A DNA stretch of 64,000 bases. Source: Rhynchonema sp. JSB1_4 (lineage: Eukaryota; Nematoda; Chromadorea; Monhysterida; Xyalidae). Position numbers and translations under genes: made by a program. Below, in pieces: positions 44,901 through 56,283 of the stretch; the stretch's first letter is position 1, and each line of letters opens with the position of its first letter. The DNA lies in assembly GCA_030248065.1 (NCBI GenBank), contig JASAMV010007721.1, positions 124,001 through 188,000 of the forward strand, given 5' to 3'. The notes under the pieces are model-generated. The model was not told where the DNA came from. It did no database searches and saw nothing but the letters and a program-made list of their open reading frames with translations.

Positions 44901-47900
44901 CATTGTAGAATGTAGAGAAGGTCGAAATCGGGGCCGGGCCCTACCTACCGAATTCCATTAACTTGTGATTTTTGGCCAAGTTCCAAACAGGAATTATTTT
45001 CAGAATAACGGTCACTTTTTGAAATAAAAACTCGCTTCACCCGATTCCCGCCCCAGTATCATGTTCTGCTGCAACACCAGCGTTTTCTCAAAAGTGGTCA
45101 GCGCCGAAAATCGCCACTTGGCTCAAAATTCAAGTGGCGATTTCGAAATTGAAGCAGCGATTCTGAGAATTGGTTTGTCCCAGTGTAGTTCCTGGGGGGA
45201 GGGAGGGGGTCCCCCCTCGGGTACGTCTGTACCCCTCCATGGTACGCCTGCCCCACTGTTCCCCCTCCGGGTACGTCTGCTCACCCAATTTTTGCCTAAA
45301 AAGGCAAATTTAGGCCTAAAGTAGGCATTTTTAGGCATGAAATGAGTGATTTTTAGGTCAATGTCATCAAAATCGCCAAAATACCCTTTTTGGGTCCTCC
45401 CCCTTCCTTCCCCCCCAGGTGGGTACGTCTGTTCCCCCTCCGAAAAAAGGGGGTACTGCCTGTTCCCCCTCCGGACCAGGAACTTCACTGGTTTGTCCAT
45501 TTTGGTTCTCAAAGTTCTTAATCTTCGCGTGGATCGCGGAGTTTTGGGCGTTTTTGGTTAAAAATGGCAAGAAGACGTTCGATAAGTGAAGATGAAAGAA
45601 AAGGTGGTGGTGATCGCCACCTGGGCCAAATTACCTTTACTTGCAAGTGGCCACTTGAAAATCTCACATGTGGCGGCGAAAGCGCGCCCTTGAGTGGCTA
45701 AAAACCGTGTTGCAATAATACCAAGCAAACCTTTCAGAAAACATACCGTAAAACCTAAAGTACAAGGGGGGCTGCATTTTTTCACTGACCCCTTTTAGGG
45801 GGGCTGTATTTTTTTTGGGGGGGCTGTATTTTTTTGGGGGGGCTGTATTTTTTCGCTGCCCAAAATCTCAAAAAATGTTCCAAAAAATACCCCTAAAATG
45901 GAGTTCTGTCAGGGTGTTACCAGACATTCACAAATATATGTAATATATGTAATTTGTTACATATATTATTTTGGGAGTTACATATATTATTTTAATATAT
46001 GTACCTAATATATGTAATATATGTACCAATTTTTTGAAAACTCGGCTACCCCCCTAAATTTCTGGAAAACTTCAATGTTGAAAATCGCATTTTTACGCAT
46101 GTTACGGTTGACGCACACTGTCACCCCCGCTGCAGTGTGTTCACCGACCCCGGCCAATACCACCTCATGAGTGTGCTTTTGCCAGCAGGAACTTTAAGTG
46201 CAGGGGTGGTGGGGCACACCTCCCCGATCCCTATAGCGTGTACCTATCATGTGCATCATATTTCACTCAGTGTAGTTCCTGGGGCCTGGGGGCAGTGCTG
46301 TGGCCGGGGGGGAGGGGGGCCCCAATGGTGCCCTACCCGCCCGCCCCGACCTAGTACACTACCCCTCCCCACTCTGGTTTGGTTGGTACCCTACCCGCCC
46401 CGATTTTTTCCCTCAAAATGCCCATTTTTGGTAAAAAATGCCCAAATTTCGGCTCAAAACCCTTAAAAAGTGCAAAAAAATTGCGTGCTGCGCGCGATAT
46501 ACATGTATGTACTTTATAGCACATAAAAATAGGCACCCGGTATGTACCCTGCCTGCCCCGAAAAATCTCCCCCTTCCCCAAACTGAGCCCCCCCATGATT
46601 TCAGGCAATGGTGTAGCAGGGGGTGGGGGGTACAGTAGGTAGGTAGGTTGACGCTCCATCCTGGTACAGTAGGTAGGTCGCCGCCCGGCGGCCGGTGCAG
46701 TAAGTTGCTAGTTTTGGCTCAAAATGGTATAAAATCGGTATTTTTCACCCCAAATAGGCGAAAAATCGCGCGCTACGTGCGAAATTAGCGTTTTAGAGTA
46801 CATTTTCATCAAAATTTCGATCTAAAAATTTTCTTCCCCCCCCTAGCTCGGCCGCCGGCCGGTACAGTAGGTAGGTTGCCGCCCCACTTTTTTGGTGGTA
46901 CAGTAGGTTGCCGCCCCGCCTGGGTAGCTACACCACTGATTCCAGGTATTGGTCGCACAATGACCATATAAGAATCCATCCAAAAATTTTCCTGAATGGT
47001 AAGGCACGTCTCGCTGCAGATCACAAGCGGTCTATTTATATTTTTTCCGAAACATTTCTGCTGATATCACGCACACAGTGTTCAAACAACTTCACTGTAA
47101 TATTGCCAGAAATGTTTTGGAAAAAATATAAATAGACCGCTTGTGATCTGCAGCGAGACGTGCCTTACCATTCAGGAAAATTTTTGGATGGATTCTTATA
47201 TAGTCATTGTGCAACCAATACACTATCCCAACCCGCCCCGGATTTTACCCCTTATGTACCGTACCCGCCCCGCCAAAGTAGCCACAGCACTGCTGGGGAG
47301 GACGTCTGTTCCCCCTCCATGATGACAGTTATGAATGAACCTACTGTTATTGGAACCTCAGGAGAGTGTATATGTGCATGCAAACAGCATTGCAGAAAAC
47401 AGAATTGTGCATTCCAAAATGTGAAAAACGCCTCAAGTGTGCGGAAACAAACGACACAATGATGTTTAGTGACACTTTCGATGCCTTCCAAAAAAACTGG
47501 GCAACCCCCCTTTTTGCGGGTAAAAAACCCGGCAACCCCTCTATTTTTTCCAATACCAAAAAAATTGGTACATATATTATTTTGGCTCCCGTGAATGTCT
47601 GGGTGTTACTGGTCATTATTGAGTGTTTTTAGGTGCAGATCTTCCATAAAAGGCTTAACGTCATCATATACTCAACCACAAACGTTGTACACAAGGTGTC
47701 TTATACAAGAACTTGACTTTACGACCCCCAAGCGGGGAATTCCAAGTTGGGGGGGCGGGGGGCTGTATTTTTGGGGGCTCTATTTTTCACTGACCCCTTT
47801 TAGGGGGGCTGTATTTTTGGGGGGCTCTATTTTTGGGGGCTCTATTTTAGGGAATACGGTAAACAAACAAACGACAGACCTTCAAATCCAAGGACTGCAA

Positions 47901-47934
47901 CCGCGAGTGGATGAACTTGTGCCATTTCCTCCAT
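38986..47934 (-). CDS. DNAJC2: DnaJ homolog subfamily C member 2 (zuotin/MPP11)
   Basis: Thirteen exons: complement(join(38986..39111, 39317..39450, 39710..39866, 40449..40507, 40543..40658, 40955..41127, 41842..42009, 42412..42567, 43146..43353, 43618..43764, 43892..44129, 44559..44873, 47880..47934)), 683 residues, all phases consistent. A ribosome-associated J-protein that, with an Hsp70-type partner, aids nascent-chain folding; its SANT domains suggest the chromatin role known in animals. Seen: J domain ([24 protein letters not shown] with HPD), zuotin-specific [13 protein letters not shown] and [40 protein letters not shown], a long charged helix (exons 8-9 from the 3' end), then SANT 1 ([13 protein letters not shown]) and SANT 2 ([18 protein letters not shown]). 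Length fits the family (about 620). The first exon ([10 protein letters not shown]) is inferred from phase and a good acceptor; alternatively translation starts at 44892 within the second exon region. Intron 40508..40542 is only 35 bp. Confidence 0.92.
39930..40366. mobile_element. MITE-like element with CTAGGGTTAGAG ends, in DNAJC2 intron
   Basis: Inverted ends CTAGGGTTAGAG / CTCTAACCCTAG. The interior is built of CCCGACACCCGACATCT repeats and their inverse GTCGGGTGTCGG. A G-run at 39944..39957 follows the left end. No clear target duplication. Confidence 0.75.
41426..41787. mobile_element. hAT-type family-1 element, right end decayed, in DNAJC2 intron
   Basis: Left end AGTGTAGTTCCTGGTCCGG, then the standard family-1 interior (CCTATTTTTGCCCC, AAAAGGGTATTTTGGCG, TTTAGGCC). 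The right terminus is not recognisable after the GAGGGGGGACCCACTCCCCC block. Target duplication not found. Confidence 0.7.
42739..42924. mobile_element. TAAAGGCAA-ended MITE, copy 2, in DNAJC2 intron
   Basis: Contains GAACACGAGCCCGATTTGG, GAAAGAGAAAATCCACATGC and the right end GTAATTTGCCTT. It is the most diverged of the three copies. Confidence 0.75.
44281..44475. mobile_element. TAAAGGCAA-ended MITE, copy 3, in DNAJC2 intron
   Basis: Best-preserved copy: TAAAGGCAAACTACACCAAC on the left and GTTGGCGTAGTTTGCCTTTA on the right, nearly perfect inverses, flanked by TA-like bases. It is 195 bp. Confidence 0.85.
45181..45490. mobile_element. hAT-type MITE, family 1, complete, in DNAJC2 intron 1
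   Basis: CAGTGTAGTTCCTGG to CCAGGAACTTCACTG, 310 bp, with perfect 8-bp target duplications GTTTGTCC at 45173..45180 and 45491..45498. Confidence 0.92.
45755..45870. repeat. GGGGGGCTGTATTTTTT repeat
   Basis: Three near-tandem units of GGGGGGGCTGTATTTTTT after CACTGACCCC. A related block is at 47755..47850, where it abuts AATACGGTAAAC. Parent element not defined. Confidence 0.6.
46268..46605. mobile_element. hAT-like element with family-1 left end, right end missing
   Basis: Starts CAGTGTAGTTCCTGGGGCC; the interior is different from family 1 (CCCTACCCGCCCGCCCCGAC, CCCATTTTTGGTAAAAAATG). No inverse terminus is seen before the next element begins at 46606. Confidence 0.55.
46606..46938. mobile_element. 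hAT-type MITE, family 2, in DNAJC2 intron 1
   Basis: CAATGGTGTAGCA to AGCTACACCACTG, 333 bp, with GGTACAGTAGGTAGG interior repeats. Flanks ATTTCAGG (46598..46605) and ATTCCAGG (46939..46946) match at 7 of 8 bases. Confidence 0.85.
46946..47221. mobile_element. 276-bp near-perfect foldback element
   Basis: Two arms of about 113 bp (46946..47060 and 47107..47221) are almost perfect inverses, with ends GTATTGGTCGCACAATGAC and its inverse, separated by a loop of about 46 bp. The few mismatches imply recent insertion or constraint. No coding capacity. Confidence 0.88.
47755..47875. repeat. GGGGGCTCTATTTTT repeat block
   Basis: Alternating GGGGGGCTGTATTTTT and GGGGGCTCTATTTTT units around CACTGACCCCTTTTAGG, ending at AATACGGTAAAC, only a few bases from the inferred donor of DNAJC2 exon 1. 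Confidence 0.6.
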
Positions 47935-50900
47935 TGTCGTGCGTCGTGCTTTGATTGGATGGATGAGCGACAAAGGCGGGCACTGACTGACGACCGGGCA
48001 CCGAGCTTGGCAGCAGCACCAGCGGCTCCTCGACCGAACGACCGAAACAAACAGTCGATAAAATAGAAATTAGAAAATTGGCGAGCGATGCGATGAGCGA
48101 ATGAATGTCCTGCGTTTGTCGACTGTCGACGTCGAGTGCAAAACTGGCGTTAGCCAGTTAACGGCGATATCGTACAGTGAACCTGCTAAATCAAGTCAAA
48201 ACTGACAGCCGAGCAGCAATTCAAATGAATGAGATGAGGGGACAAAAACCGTTTTCGGGGCCCGGGCCCGGGAAAATACGTTTCACGTTTGGCAACTTTT
48301 TGAAAAAGAAAACGGTTTCTGCGAACAATTTTTTCAGATTCGGGGCAGTGATTAACGGAAGCCTGCTCCCGGAATAGAGCCCAAGCCCCCAAAATGGGGT
48401 CAGTCATCTCTGGTCAGTCACAATGGTAGTAGTACGGTCACAATGGTGATCGTGGAGCCGGAGCCCAGGTTTTTCAAAACTCATTTTCTCTTGAATTCCG
48501 GCTCTGGGTGAACTTGGGAACCGGAACAGAACGGAATTGATCCCGTCGCGTTCCGGAGATCTGTTCAGATGAGAAGATCATATTGGATCACATTCCCTTC
48601 TGATGGTTCATGCCCAAAGTCCGTTGCAAAAAAGTGTGAGTGTGTGTGAGTAAGCCCGATAGTTCAACGACAAGCATTTAGGCTGTGCGCAGATAAACCC
48701 GGAATGGTAAATTTCTGCATTCCGCATTCCGCGTTTATCTGCTCACCTTTGCGGAATGGTGCGCGCTTGGGTGACGATGACAACTTCCAGCGTGCTGACC
48801 TCAAAATGTTGCGTGTTAACGCAAACAGCAACTGAGATGTTTGACCAAAGCATAAATTTACTTGCAGAAATTCAAAATATCCGAAAACAAAGAAGTGAGC
48901 ATAAGATAAAGGCAGTGAAACTACCGGAGGCTTGTCACTCAGCCCCCGAATACCGTAACCCACCGCAAGCGAGTTCGTTGCGAGACCCCTGCTGATCGCT
49001 GCTTATCGACACGTGTATTAGCGGCAGCAAGCTGGAAATTGTCATCGTGCGCGTCGATCACCAAAACTTCGAAATGTTGGTTGGTGTTGGCGCTAACACG
49101 CAAAACATAGATAAAAAACAAAATGGTCTCGACACGATCCTTGCAGATCAAAATTACGGTGGGTCTAAATTTAGGGCATGCATTTAACGCAAACAGCAAC
49201 TGAGATGTTTGACCAAAGCATAAATTTACTTGCAGAAATTCAAAATTCCGCAAAGGTGAGCAGATAAACGCGGAATGCGGAATGCAGAAATTTGCCATTC
49301 CGCTTTTATCTAATCGCAGCCTTACTGCGGGCTGTATATTAGATACAGACCGTCAGGTCAAATGGCTGAAACTGCCACTTTGTTTCATTGTTTATTACCC
49401 ATAATACCATCGGATTGACAGCACTTGCTGCCAACAAACAATACATCGACAATAATTGCCCAACACTGGTAATAAACTGTGTATGTTTGCCGCTCTTTTA
49501 GTACGATGGGAGGGGAGCATAAACACTCTCTCTGCAACAGCGTGCGTGCAGTCAGTATGCCATCAATGTTTTGGTTATCATGCCCAAAACACTGCGTATA
49601 CGCTTCATGTTTTTGGAAGTTTTTAGAAAAGTTCCATTTTCCAGTCGTCTTCAGACCTTGCGTTAGTCACCAACGAAACAGGTGTTCATCAATCAGAATT
49701 AATCTTTTTTTAGTTTCATTTCGCAACTGTTATGCCCTTCAACGTTTTTCAATTGTTTGCTGCCCACCCACTCGTCAACCATGTGCGTCGGCCAAACGAT
49801 AATAATCACAAGTTGTAACGTTGCATACCTTGGGCAATTAACGATGATGTAAAAACAGCACATATATTTATACGGACCACTGCAAAAATGCATATGCAAG
49901 AATCAGTCGCTTCATTTTTTTCCGTTTCGCAATAAATGTTGCGCCTCGCCACGACAGGTTTGGAATTTTAGTGCTTGACCGTATACTGGTCCTGCGCCAA
50001 CGAGCGCGTTTTGAAAATTATGCAGGCTCGCACGTGTGTAGAGGATTGAAGTATCAAAGAATTTAGTGACGCCACCGTTCTGGCCTGATGTCCTTAGGTA
50101 TTACACAACCCAAAAAATGACTCATTTACTGCATGTCTATGTCGATTATTGGTCGGCGACACGCGAACACGTCTTTTCACTTATCTCCATGCCACTTTGT
50201 GCTAATACAGTCCACCGTCTCTTAACTTCGTGTTGTGAATATATCCCTTTTTATAGCAACAGTTTCGTTGTTCTTTGGTACCCGTCATTATTTACAATGA
50301 GAGGAAAATAGGTCGCGTCCTAACCAATTCACCATATCAACGGTGGACTGTACCTAACCTGAGCCATGTCCAACCCAGAGTGTTCGCTGTAACTTCTTTT
50401 TAGCGCACCTAACAGACGGCGTTGATGCGCATTCCCACATGACATAATCTAATTTTAAGTCCGGTTGCAATTAGAGTTGGCGCGCACTCACACACTCTGT
50501 CGCCTTTCGGACTCTACTTTCGAGAAACTTGTTTGGACACCACACAGTGACAGGCTTTTTCAAGAAAAGTACACATTTTTCGCTCTCAGCTATTTTTTTG
50601 ACGCAGTAGCATCTCCTGTAGCGGGTGTGGTCTGACACAAGAAAAGGACCTTGATTAGCCGCCAATATTTTCTGGCCTCTTGCATCTTGGCCATCTACAT
50701 CCATCTCACTCCAAGTTTTGCTCACTTGACGACTGTGTGCCGCAATAGCGCAACATATACAAAGAGATATACCACCTCGAGGGCTGAAACTTTTCGGCAC
50801 ATTTTCCGTTGTCATCAAAACAGACCCTCTGTGTCCATGCATAAGCTATTGCAAAGGCATAGCGATGAAGAATCTTGTGTCGGATGGATGGGCGCGGCGA

Positions 50901-52284
50901 AGAAAAAGTTTTGCATCAATAAAACCACCACGAGCGGTGGGCTCATAAGAAAGAGAACAATTTCGCATTTCGCCACCCAGCCGCATAGTGTATCCGGTCC
51001 GGACCGCGTTGGGCCAACAAAATGTTCTTTATCCAATTTCTAAAGAAAGCCGGCGAGCCCACGGTCCCGTCCGGTCCGTCTGATATTAGTTTTTGCCCCA
51101 GCCGGTAGGCCCGCCCCATGCGCATGCGCTCTAAGCGATATAATAACCAAATAGGGCGGGATTGCAAATAGCAACGAGCATAAGTTCAAAAGATATAACA
51201 AACAAGACAGGGTACTCTCGACACTATCCAAGTACATAAATGCGCCATGTCGTGTCCTGTGCTTGCTTGCGCACGTTCATTCTCTTTCCGTCTTTTTTCG
51301 TCCAACAGCCCTGCAGAGAGAGAAAGAAAGAGAGAGAAGCAATGCAATCAAGTTGTCGTCGTGTGTGCTTTTGAGCGAAACTTGATTGATTGAATTGAAG
51401 CATGCACCACCCTTAACCGAATTGTTCTATTCGCTTTCTGTATGGTGTTTGCTCTTCGCTACTTTTCTCACACATTCAGATGTCTTGATTGAGTGAATTT
51501 GAATAGCACTGAAATTGTCTTGGGATCGATTGGGGACGTTCCATTATTTTGATGACTGTTTTTTTGTTCGGTCCAGTTTTTGGCATCTCAAAGTTTGGTT
51601 GGGCAAACGCACACCCATGGGCTGATCTGGATGTACTCAAGTCGTTTTGACCTTTCCACAGAACTATCAAGTGGTTTGCCTATATTTCATGCTTCAAATA
51701 TCAGTTTCGTTTGTTACCTGAACCTGACTGTATTTCATGCCAACATGAAAATGTGTGGGTGAGCATGTGTACTGTATACCACGGACTTGTGTATTCGTGT
51801 TTCCACGCAATGTTTTTTGCTCTATTTACCCGACCAGCAAGCAACACAGCTAAATAAACATAGACCATCAAGCAAGTTCTTCCCAACAGATAGCATTTGA
51901 ATCAACCCACTCGACGTGGTGCGTGCGTCAGTGCACATATACAGCAGCATTGTATTGTGCAAAGCTGCTGTAGAACATGGAAATATACAGTACCTTAGCT
52001 ACTGTACCAACCTGTATATTTTTTCGATTTTCCCTGATTTAATTTCGTTGCAGGCAGCCACACTGTAACGCAGCTGTTGCCTAAGATCCGGTATACCCAT
52101 TTATGCTTTGCATTTCGTGCCGAGACCGTAATCGTATTCAGATCAGAAAGTTCCTGCTGTGAAACAGCGCACGTGATAATTCTCATATTTTTATTCGTTT
52201 CCAATCTGGTGCATTATTATTACTTTTTCAGCGAACGAAACACATAAAAAAGAGAAACAAATAAATAAAAATATACCAGAGAAA
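47935..52284. other. gene-poor stretch
   Basis: Apart from the long-TIR element at 48679..49324, nothing is recognisable. A short GGGCCCGGGCCCGGGAAAAT motif occurs near 48260. A TTTTTCAG acceptor ends at 52231, ahead of the next gene. Open frames are short and unsupported. Confidence 0.4.
48679..49324. mobile_element. long-TIR element with TTAGGCTG ends
   Basis: Inverted ends of about 80 bp including CGGAATGGTAAATTTCTGC, GCATTCCGCGTTTATCTGC and CTCACCTTTGCGGAAT. The interior holds a block (AACTGAGATGTTTGACCAAA to GCAGAAATTCAAAAT) present twice in direct orientation (about 48821 and 49190). Blocks resemble the MITEs at 28996 and 32586. No coding capacity. Confidence 0.8.
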
Positions 52285-55222
52285 ATGACCGTGAAACTAT
52301 TTGGATGCAAGCCCATGACGGTGGAGAGCCCGCGCTCGTCAGACATGGCTGAATGTGACCAACTATTGCCGATTTCCCTCGGTTACGTGCCGCTGGGCTC
52401 GACTGATCTGATGACATCGTGCCGAAACAATGATGAGTGAGTTCAAAAGGTGCATCGTGCACTACAATCAGTGACAAAATGGGGAATCCGCTAATCTATT
52501 GTCACTTGTAAGATCGGTCATGATGTGCTGCTTAGTACAGTAAGTGTATGTACTTGTGTAATGTGTGGTGATAATCTAAGGAGGAGTTCAATCGCGGCTT
52601 GTGAACCAACACATCGTTGGGTTTTACATTCAATGGTCACCAGAAACAGGGTAGAATGTAATTTTATTCAGTTCCTTGCTTGTCTTCGGGGAACCATCGT
52701 TATCAAAAAGTGAAACCGCTTGCACGTAAGCTGAGAACAACTAATTCTACCGATAAGCTTTGGAAACTTAGCAATGGAGTGAAAATCCCACCAACACCGG
52801 TTGCGAAAGTTAGAAAAAGAGAAATACGTAAGGCAGTGGTGCGTGCATATGTTCTATTTCCCTGTCCGTTAAAACAACGCACATTTTTCTTGTTCCTGGC
52901 TTGATGTTGCGGCAACCAAACGCGCGCGTTGTGGCCCTCTCCAACATAAATATTCTCACGCATTTCCAATTCCAAGCGTCCGAAGTATATGGTAATTGCA
53001 CGACGGCAAACAAAAGCCGGATCTCACAGCTGATAACGATGTGAGAAATGACAACAACGTGAAATACTGTATGTGTATAGCGATGGGGTTACTATCACCA
53101 GGATTATACAGTGGTACACAGAGAGACCCAGCTATTGCATCAGAGCTTTTTTGCAACTCGCGAGCGAAGCCCAACTACGCAGTCCATTATTGTTTCGTCA
53201 GGCGCACTGCATGTGCACTGGGACGCTGTATACTGTATGTATATGTACCAAGTCCCAGTCCGGCCCACGCATTTTTATTTGTTGTGACTACCGTCTCTGG
53301 CCATCGGAGTATAAAGCCATTGTTTCGCTCACGCCACAAGTTATTCACTTTTGCTTTGTCCGTTCGCTCCTCGCTTGGACAACCTAAGTAGCTGATGTCG
53401 TCATAGGTGTCCCAGCGTTCCCTCTTCTTGTCTTTTTGGTTTGTTAGACTGGTTCAGTTTGGGCTAGAAACTTGAGACATTTTTTGCGAATTCCAGTTAT
53501 TGTAAATCTGCTGCGTGTACGAACAAAAGTTTGTCAAATCTAAGTTGCCAGATCGACCTGTCTGATGAGACAAGGTGATCTGATATCTGTCTCATCTACA
53601 TGATCGTGGTCATAAGATACAAACTGGGGATTCTAGTTCAACACCAATTTCGATTCCAGTTCTGATTCCCTGCTCAACGTGCATATGCAAGCATCGATCA
53701 TGTCAAATTGTTGGGAACGAAAATTCGGCGACAGTTTTCGAATTCGCGACTCGGTCCGGCGTCGTCCGCAACAACTGGCTGCCGACTGCGATGCTGCTGA
53801 TATTGAGCAGGTATGTACAACGCTGGTGGCTGGCTGATGTTTCACTTGGTGGGTTTTTTTGGTTAACTTATTTCGACACTTAATCGGCTAAAGCCATAGA
53901 AAATCTGCCGACCTGCGATGCTCTTGCAGGAAGAGGTACACTTTGTATCATTTGATGATCAGATCGAATCGGATCGGGCAGCGTCACATGACTTTTTTGT
54001 ATTGAGGATATTCGCTGACGCAACCAATTTCGGTTCTCCCAGACATGTCAAACTTGACAGACACGGACATGACATCAGTGAAACTCAACAGACTACAAAT
54101 TCACATGACATAAGTCAGATCGGATCCGATCCGTTCACATTAGTTTAATATACATACCGGCTCAACGACTGTATGCTTTTCCACATCAATGGTTCCCAAC
54201 CATCCTCCCCATATTGCAGCAATCCCTGTTGAGTCGTGCCGGGTCATCGGCGGATCTCACCGAGTCCATGATTCCCGATTACGTCAACTTGACAGAAATG
54301 TCGGGTGCGACATCAGTGTGCGACACTGCGACACACGACAAGAATGATGATGACACCGACATGCCTCGTGACCCGACACTGACTGTGACAGGCAAAGCAA
54401 GGAAATTCGTCATCAGTCGCAAACACGCAGGTACGTTGACATGGGGTCACGTGACTTGAGTTGTAAATAACATCATGATATGCCCTGCTACGAGGTGAAT
54501 CATCCCAGGTAATACATTAATAGTGGTTGGTAGCGATTAATCACAGCAGTGCCCCGCGCATTATGTGCATCGTTTGATTGTTTGGTTAGCAACCGGAGCC
54601 AGATCAGGCTTAGTGCGTGCTGATGACGTTTAGAAATGTCTGCCCCTGGATTGGGCTGCTCAAATTACATGTGGGCGCACACCCAACCCAAGTGCATGTG
54701 AGAGGGAACAGTCGTCCCTGTATATAGTGACCGTCCATAAAGGACTTTGGTTACCGATAGCTTGGTTTTGTGTACGTTGCTCCCGGCAATAATATTTTTC
54801 TCAGTGCCAAAAATGCCAGATGTCCCATTTATGTCATTATAAAGAAGAGAGACTGTATTTTTATGGACAGCTGATCCGCGAGTTCACAATGTACCGAAAC
54901 CAAATTTACCGAATTGCACTTTCAAAAAACACACCACCAACTTCATACCCTAATAATAATAATGTACGGTCTTGCAGCGCTTCAACCCATCGTCAAAATC
55001 TGCTCCCTGTTGTCGTTGTTGCGTCAAAAACAGGCGGCCAAAAAACAAGCACGTTTCACGAGCCCGGCCAGTAATAACATCGACTGTGAAACATCAATGG
55101 AGCAACCGAAATGGCGGAAATCGAAAATGACCGTCAGGATCAAGTTGAAACTCAGATCGGCAGTATTGAATCGACCTTGGACCAAGGCCCGCCGAGAATA
55201 CGAACCGCTGCTGGCAGCTTAG
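52285..55222 (+). CDS. unrecognised five-exon protein, acidic N-terminal, basic C-terminal
   Basis: Model: join(52285..52436, 53660..53810, 53930..54142, 54220..54430, 54978..55222), 323 residues; phases 2, 0, 0, 1 all match. No signal peptide and no family recognised. The first exon (MTVKLFGCKPMTVE) follows a strong TTTTTCAG acceptor 53 bases upstream and ends at a GTGAGT donor. Middle exons are rich in acidic and serine residues (FDDQIESDRAASHDFF, HDKNDDDTDMPRD). The last exon has a short hydrophobic stretch (LQPIVKICSLLSLL) followed by a strongly basic tail (PKWRKSKMTVRIKLKLRS, KARREYEPLLAA). That shape might suit a nuclear or membrane-associated regulatory protein, but this is speculation. 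The exon-3 donor (TTA|GTTTAA) is the weakest junction. Confidence 0.62.
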
Positions 55223-56283
55223 AACTCGGATGTTCCAACTTTTTCCAACATTCCAACTTTTTATTCTAAAAAAAATCTGCATGTATGTATTTCTTTTTGC
55301 ATTGCCAATTTTATTTTCTACAGTGTATTCAGCAAGCCAAGCTATCCGTATTTCTGTACTGTTAACGAAAAAACTATTTGTTTTTACCTGCTCGGTTTTG
55401 TAGGACTGGTGAATATACCCACAAGCTCAGAATCTATATTGTGATTTTTTCTGTACATATGTAGGCATTACTTCCCCTGGTCAATTTGCTATTTATTCCG
55501 ATGTTTGCGCGGGTTTTTCAGAGGAAAGAATGGATATTCGGTTTTTAACGGTTTTATGATATTACGTATTATTGTTCCCCAAGATTATTATGCGCATCTG
55601 GTCAAGGTTTGTCGAATGTGATAATAACAATACATACAAAATAAATCAAAAATATTCTCGAACTTGATTCTTCGAAAACGAAAGCCAGAAAAAAATGCAA
55701 GTAAAAGATAAACGACGCGTTGCTCTCACAGATCAATGATCAATGCCTACATTTTCTCCTTATTTTTCTTTTCCTAAACCGTTATCACCTTAACCGGTTG
55801 CCAGAAAATGAAGCGATAACATTTTTAATACCACACATGCGCAAAAGGTGACATGAACATTCTCAATTATGATAATCGCGCATGAATGCACAGCGTGACA
55901 TACTATTGCACATTTCGTCACTGAAAAGGAATTTGTGCGTCATTTTGTATGCAATTCAAACCGCATATCCGATGTTATTTTACAACATGTCTGAGGTAAA
56001 CCGAGTCAAATAGATACATACCTACATATGTGAATTGGATCATGAATTATTGGACAATAATTTATCACTTTTCCTTAGGTGGTCATGTTTGACGATATTA
56101 ATATCATGTTACATGTTATCAATCATATCACCTGATCGCCAAATTCCTACATATTTGAACGATCACAAGTGCAAATAACGTGCTCCAGGAGTACGATTGG
56201 TGTGACGTTCCACACGCGCACAAACAAACGTATACTTGCATAAGTTCTTTCGCATGTCCCAATCAAGTATATAAGAAGTTCAC
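55223..56283. other. intergenic stretch
   Basis: AT-rich with no gene recognised. AATAAA at 55640..55645 could end the upstream gene. A TATATAAG at 56268..56275 lies just before the next gene; its closeness to the ATG at 56284 suggests either chance or use of a slightly later start codon. Confidence 0.4.

Larger units (their letters stand above)
45911..47615. mobile_element. composite region between inverted CAGACATTCAC ends
   Basis: GTGTTACCAGACATTCAC near 45915 and GTGAATGTCTGGGTGTTAC near 47590 are inverted, each followed inward by ACATATATTAT-rich AT repeats and ATGTACCAATTTTTT. Everything between includes at least three later insertions (46268, 46606..46938, 46946..47221). No target duplication confirmed. 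Confidence 0.4.

Noticed and set aside
33842..47934. Nematode-type operon of DNAJC2 and YARS2
   Set aside because: They are in the same orientation, but the gap from the DNAJC2 stop to the YARS2 start is about 960 bp and contains a transposable element; operon spacing is normally about 100 bp.
47847..48050. Mitochondrial-like N-terminus MFRSFGRGAAG on the minus strand
   Set aside because: Its phase (0) does not fit the DNAJC2 acceptor at 44873, whereas a shorter frame starting at 47934 does. No partner exon was found for the longer frame.
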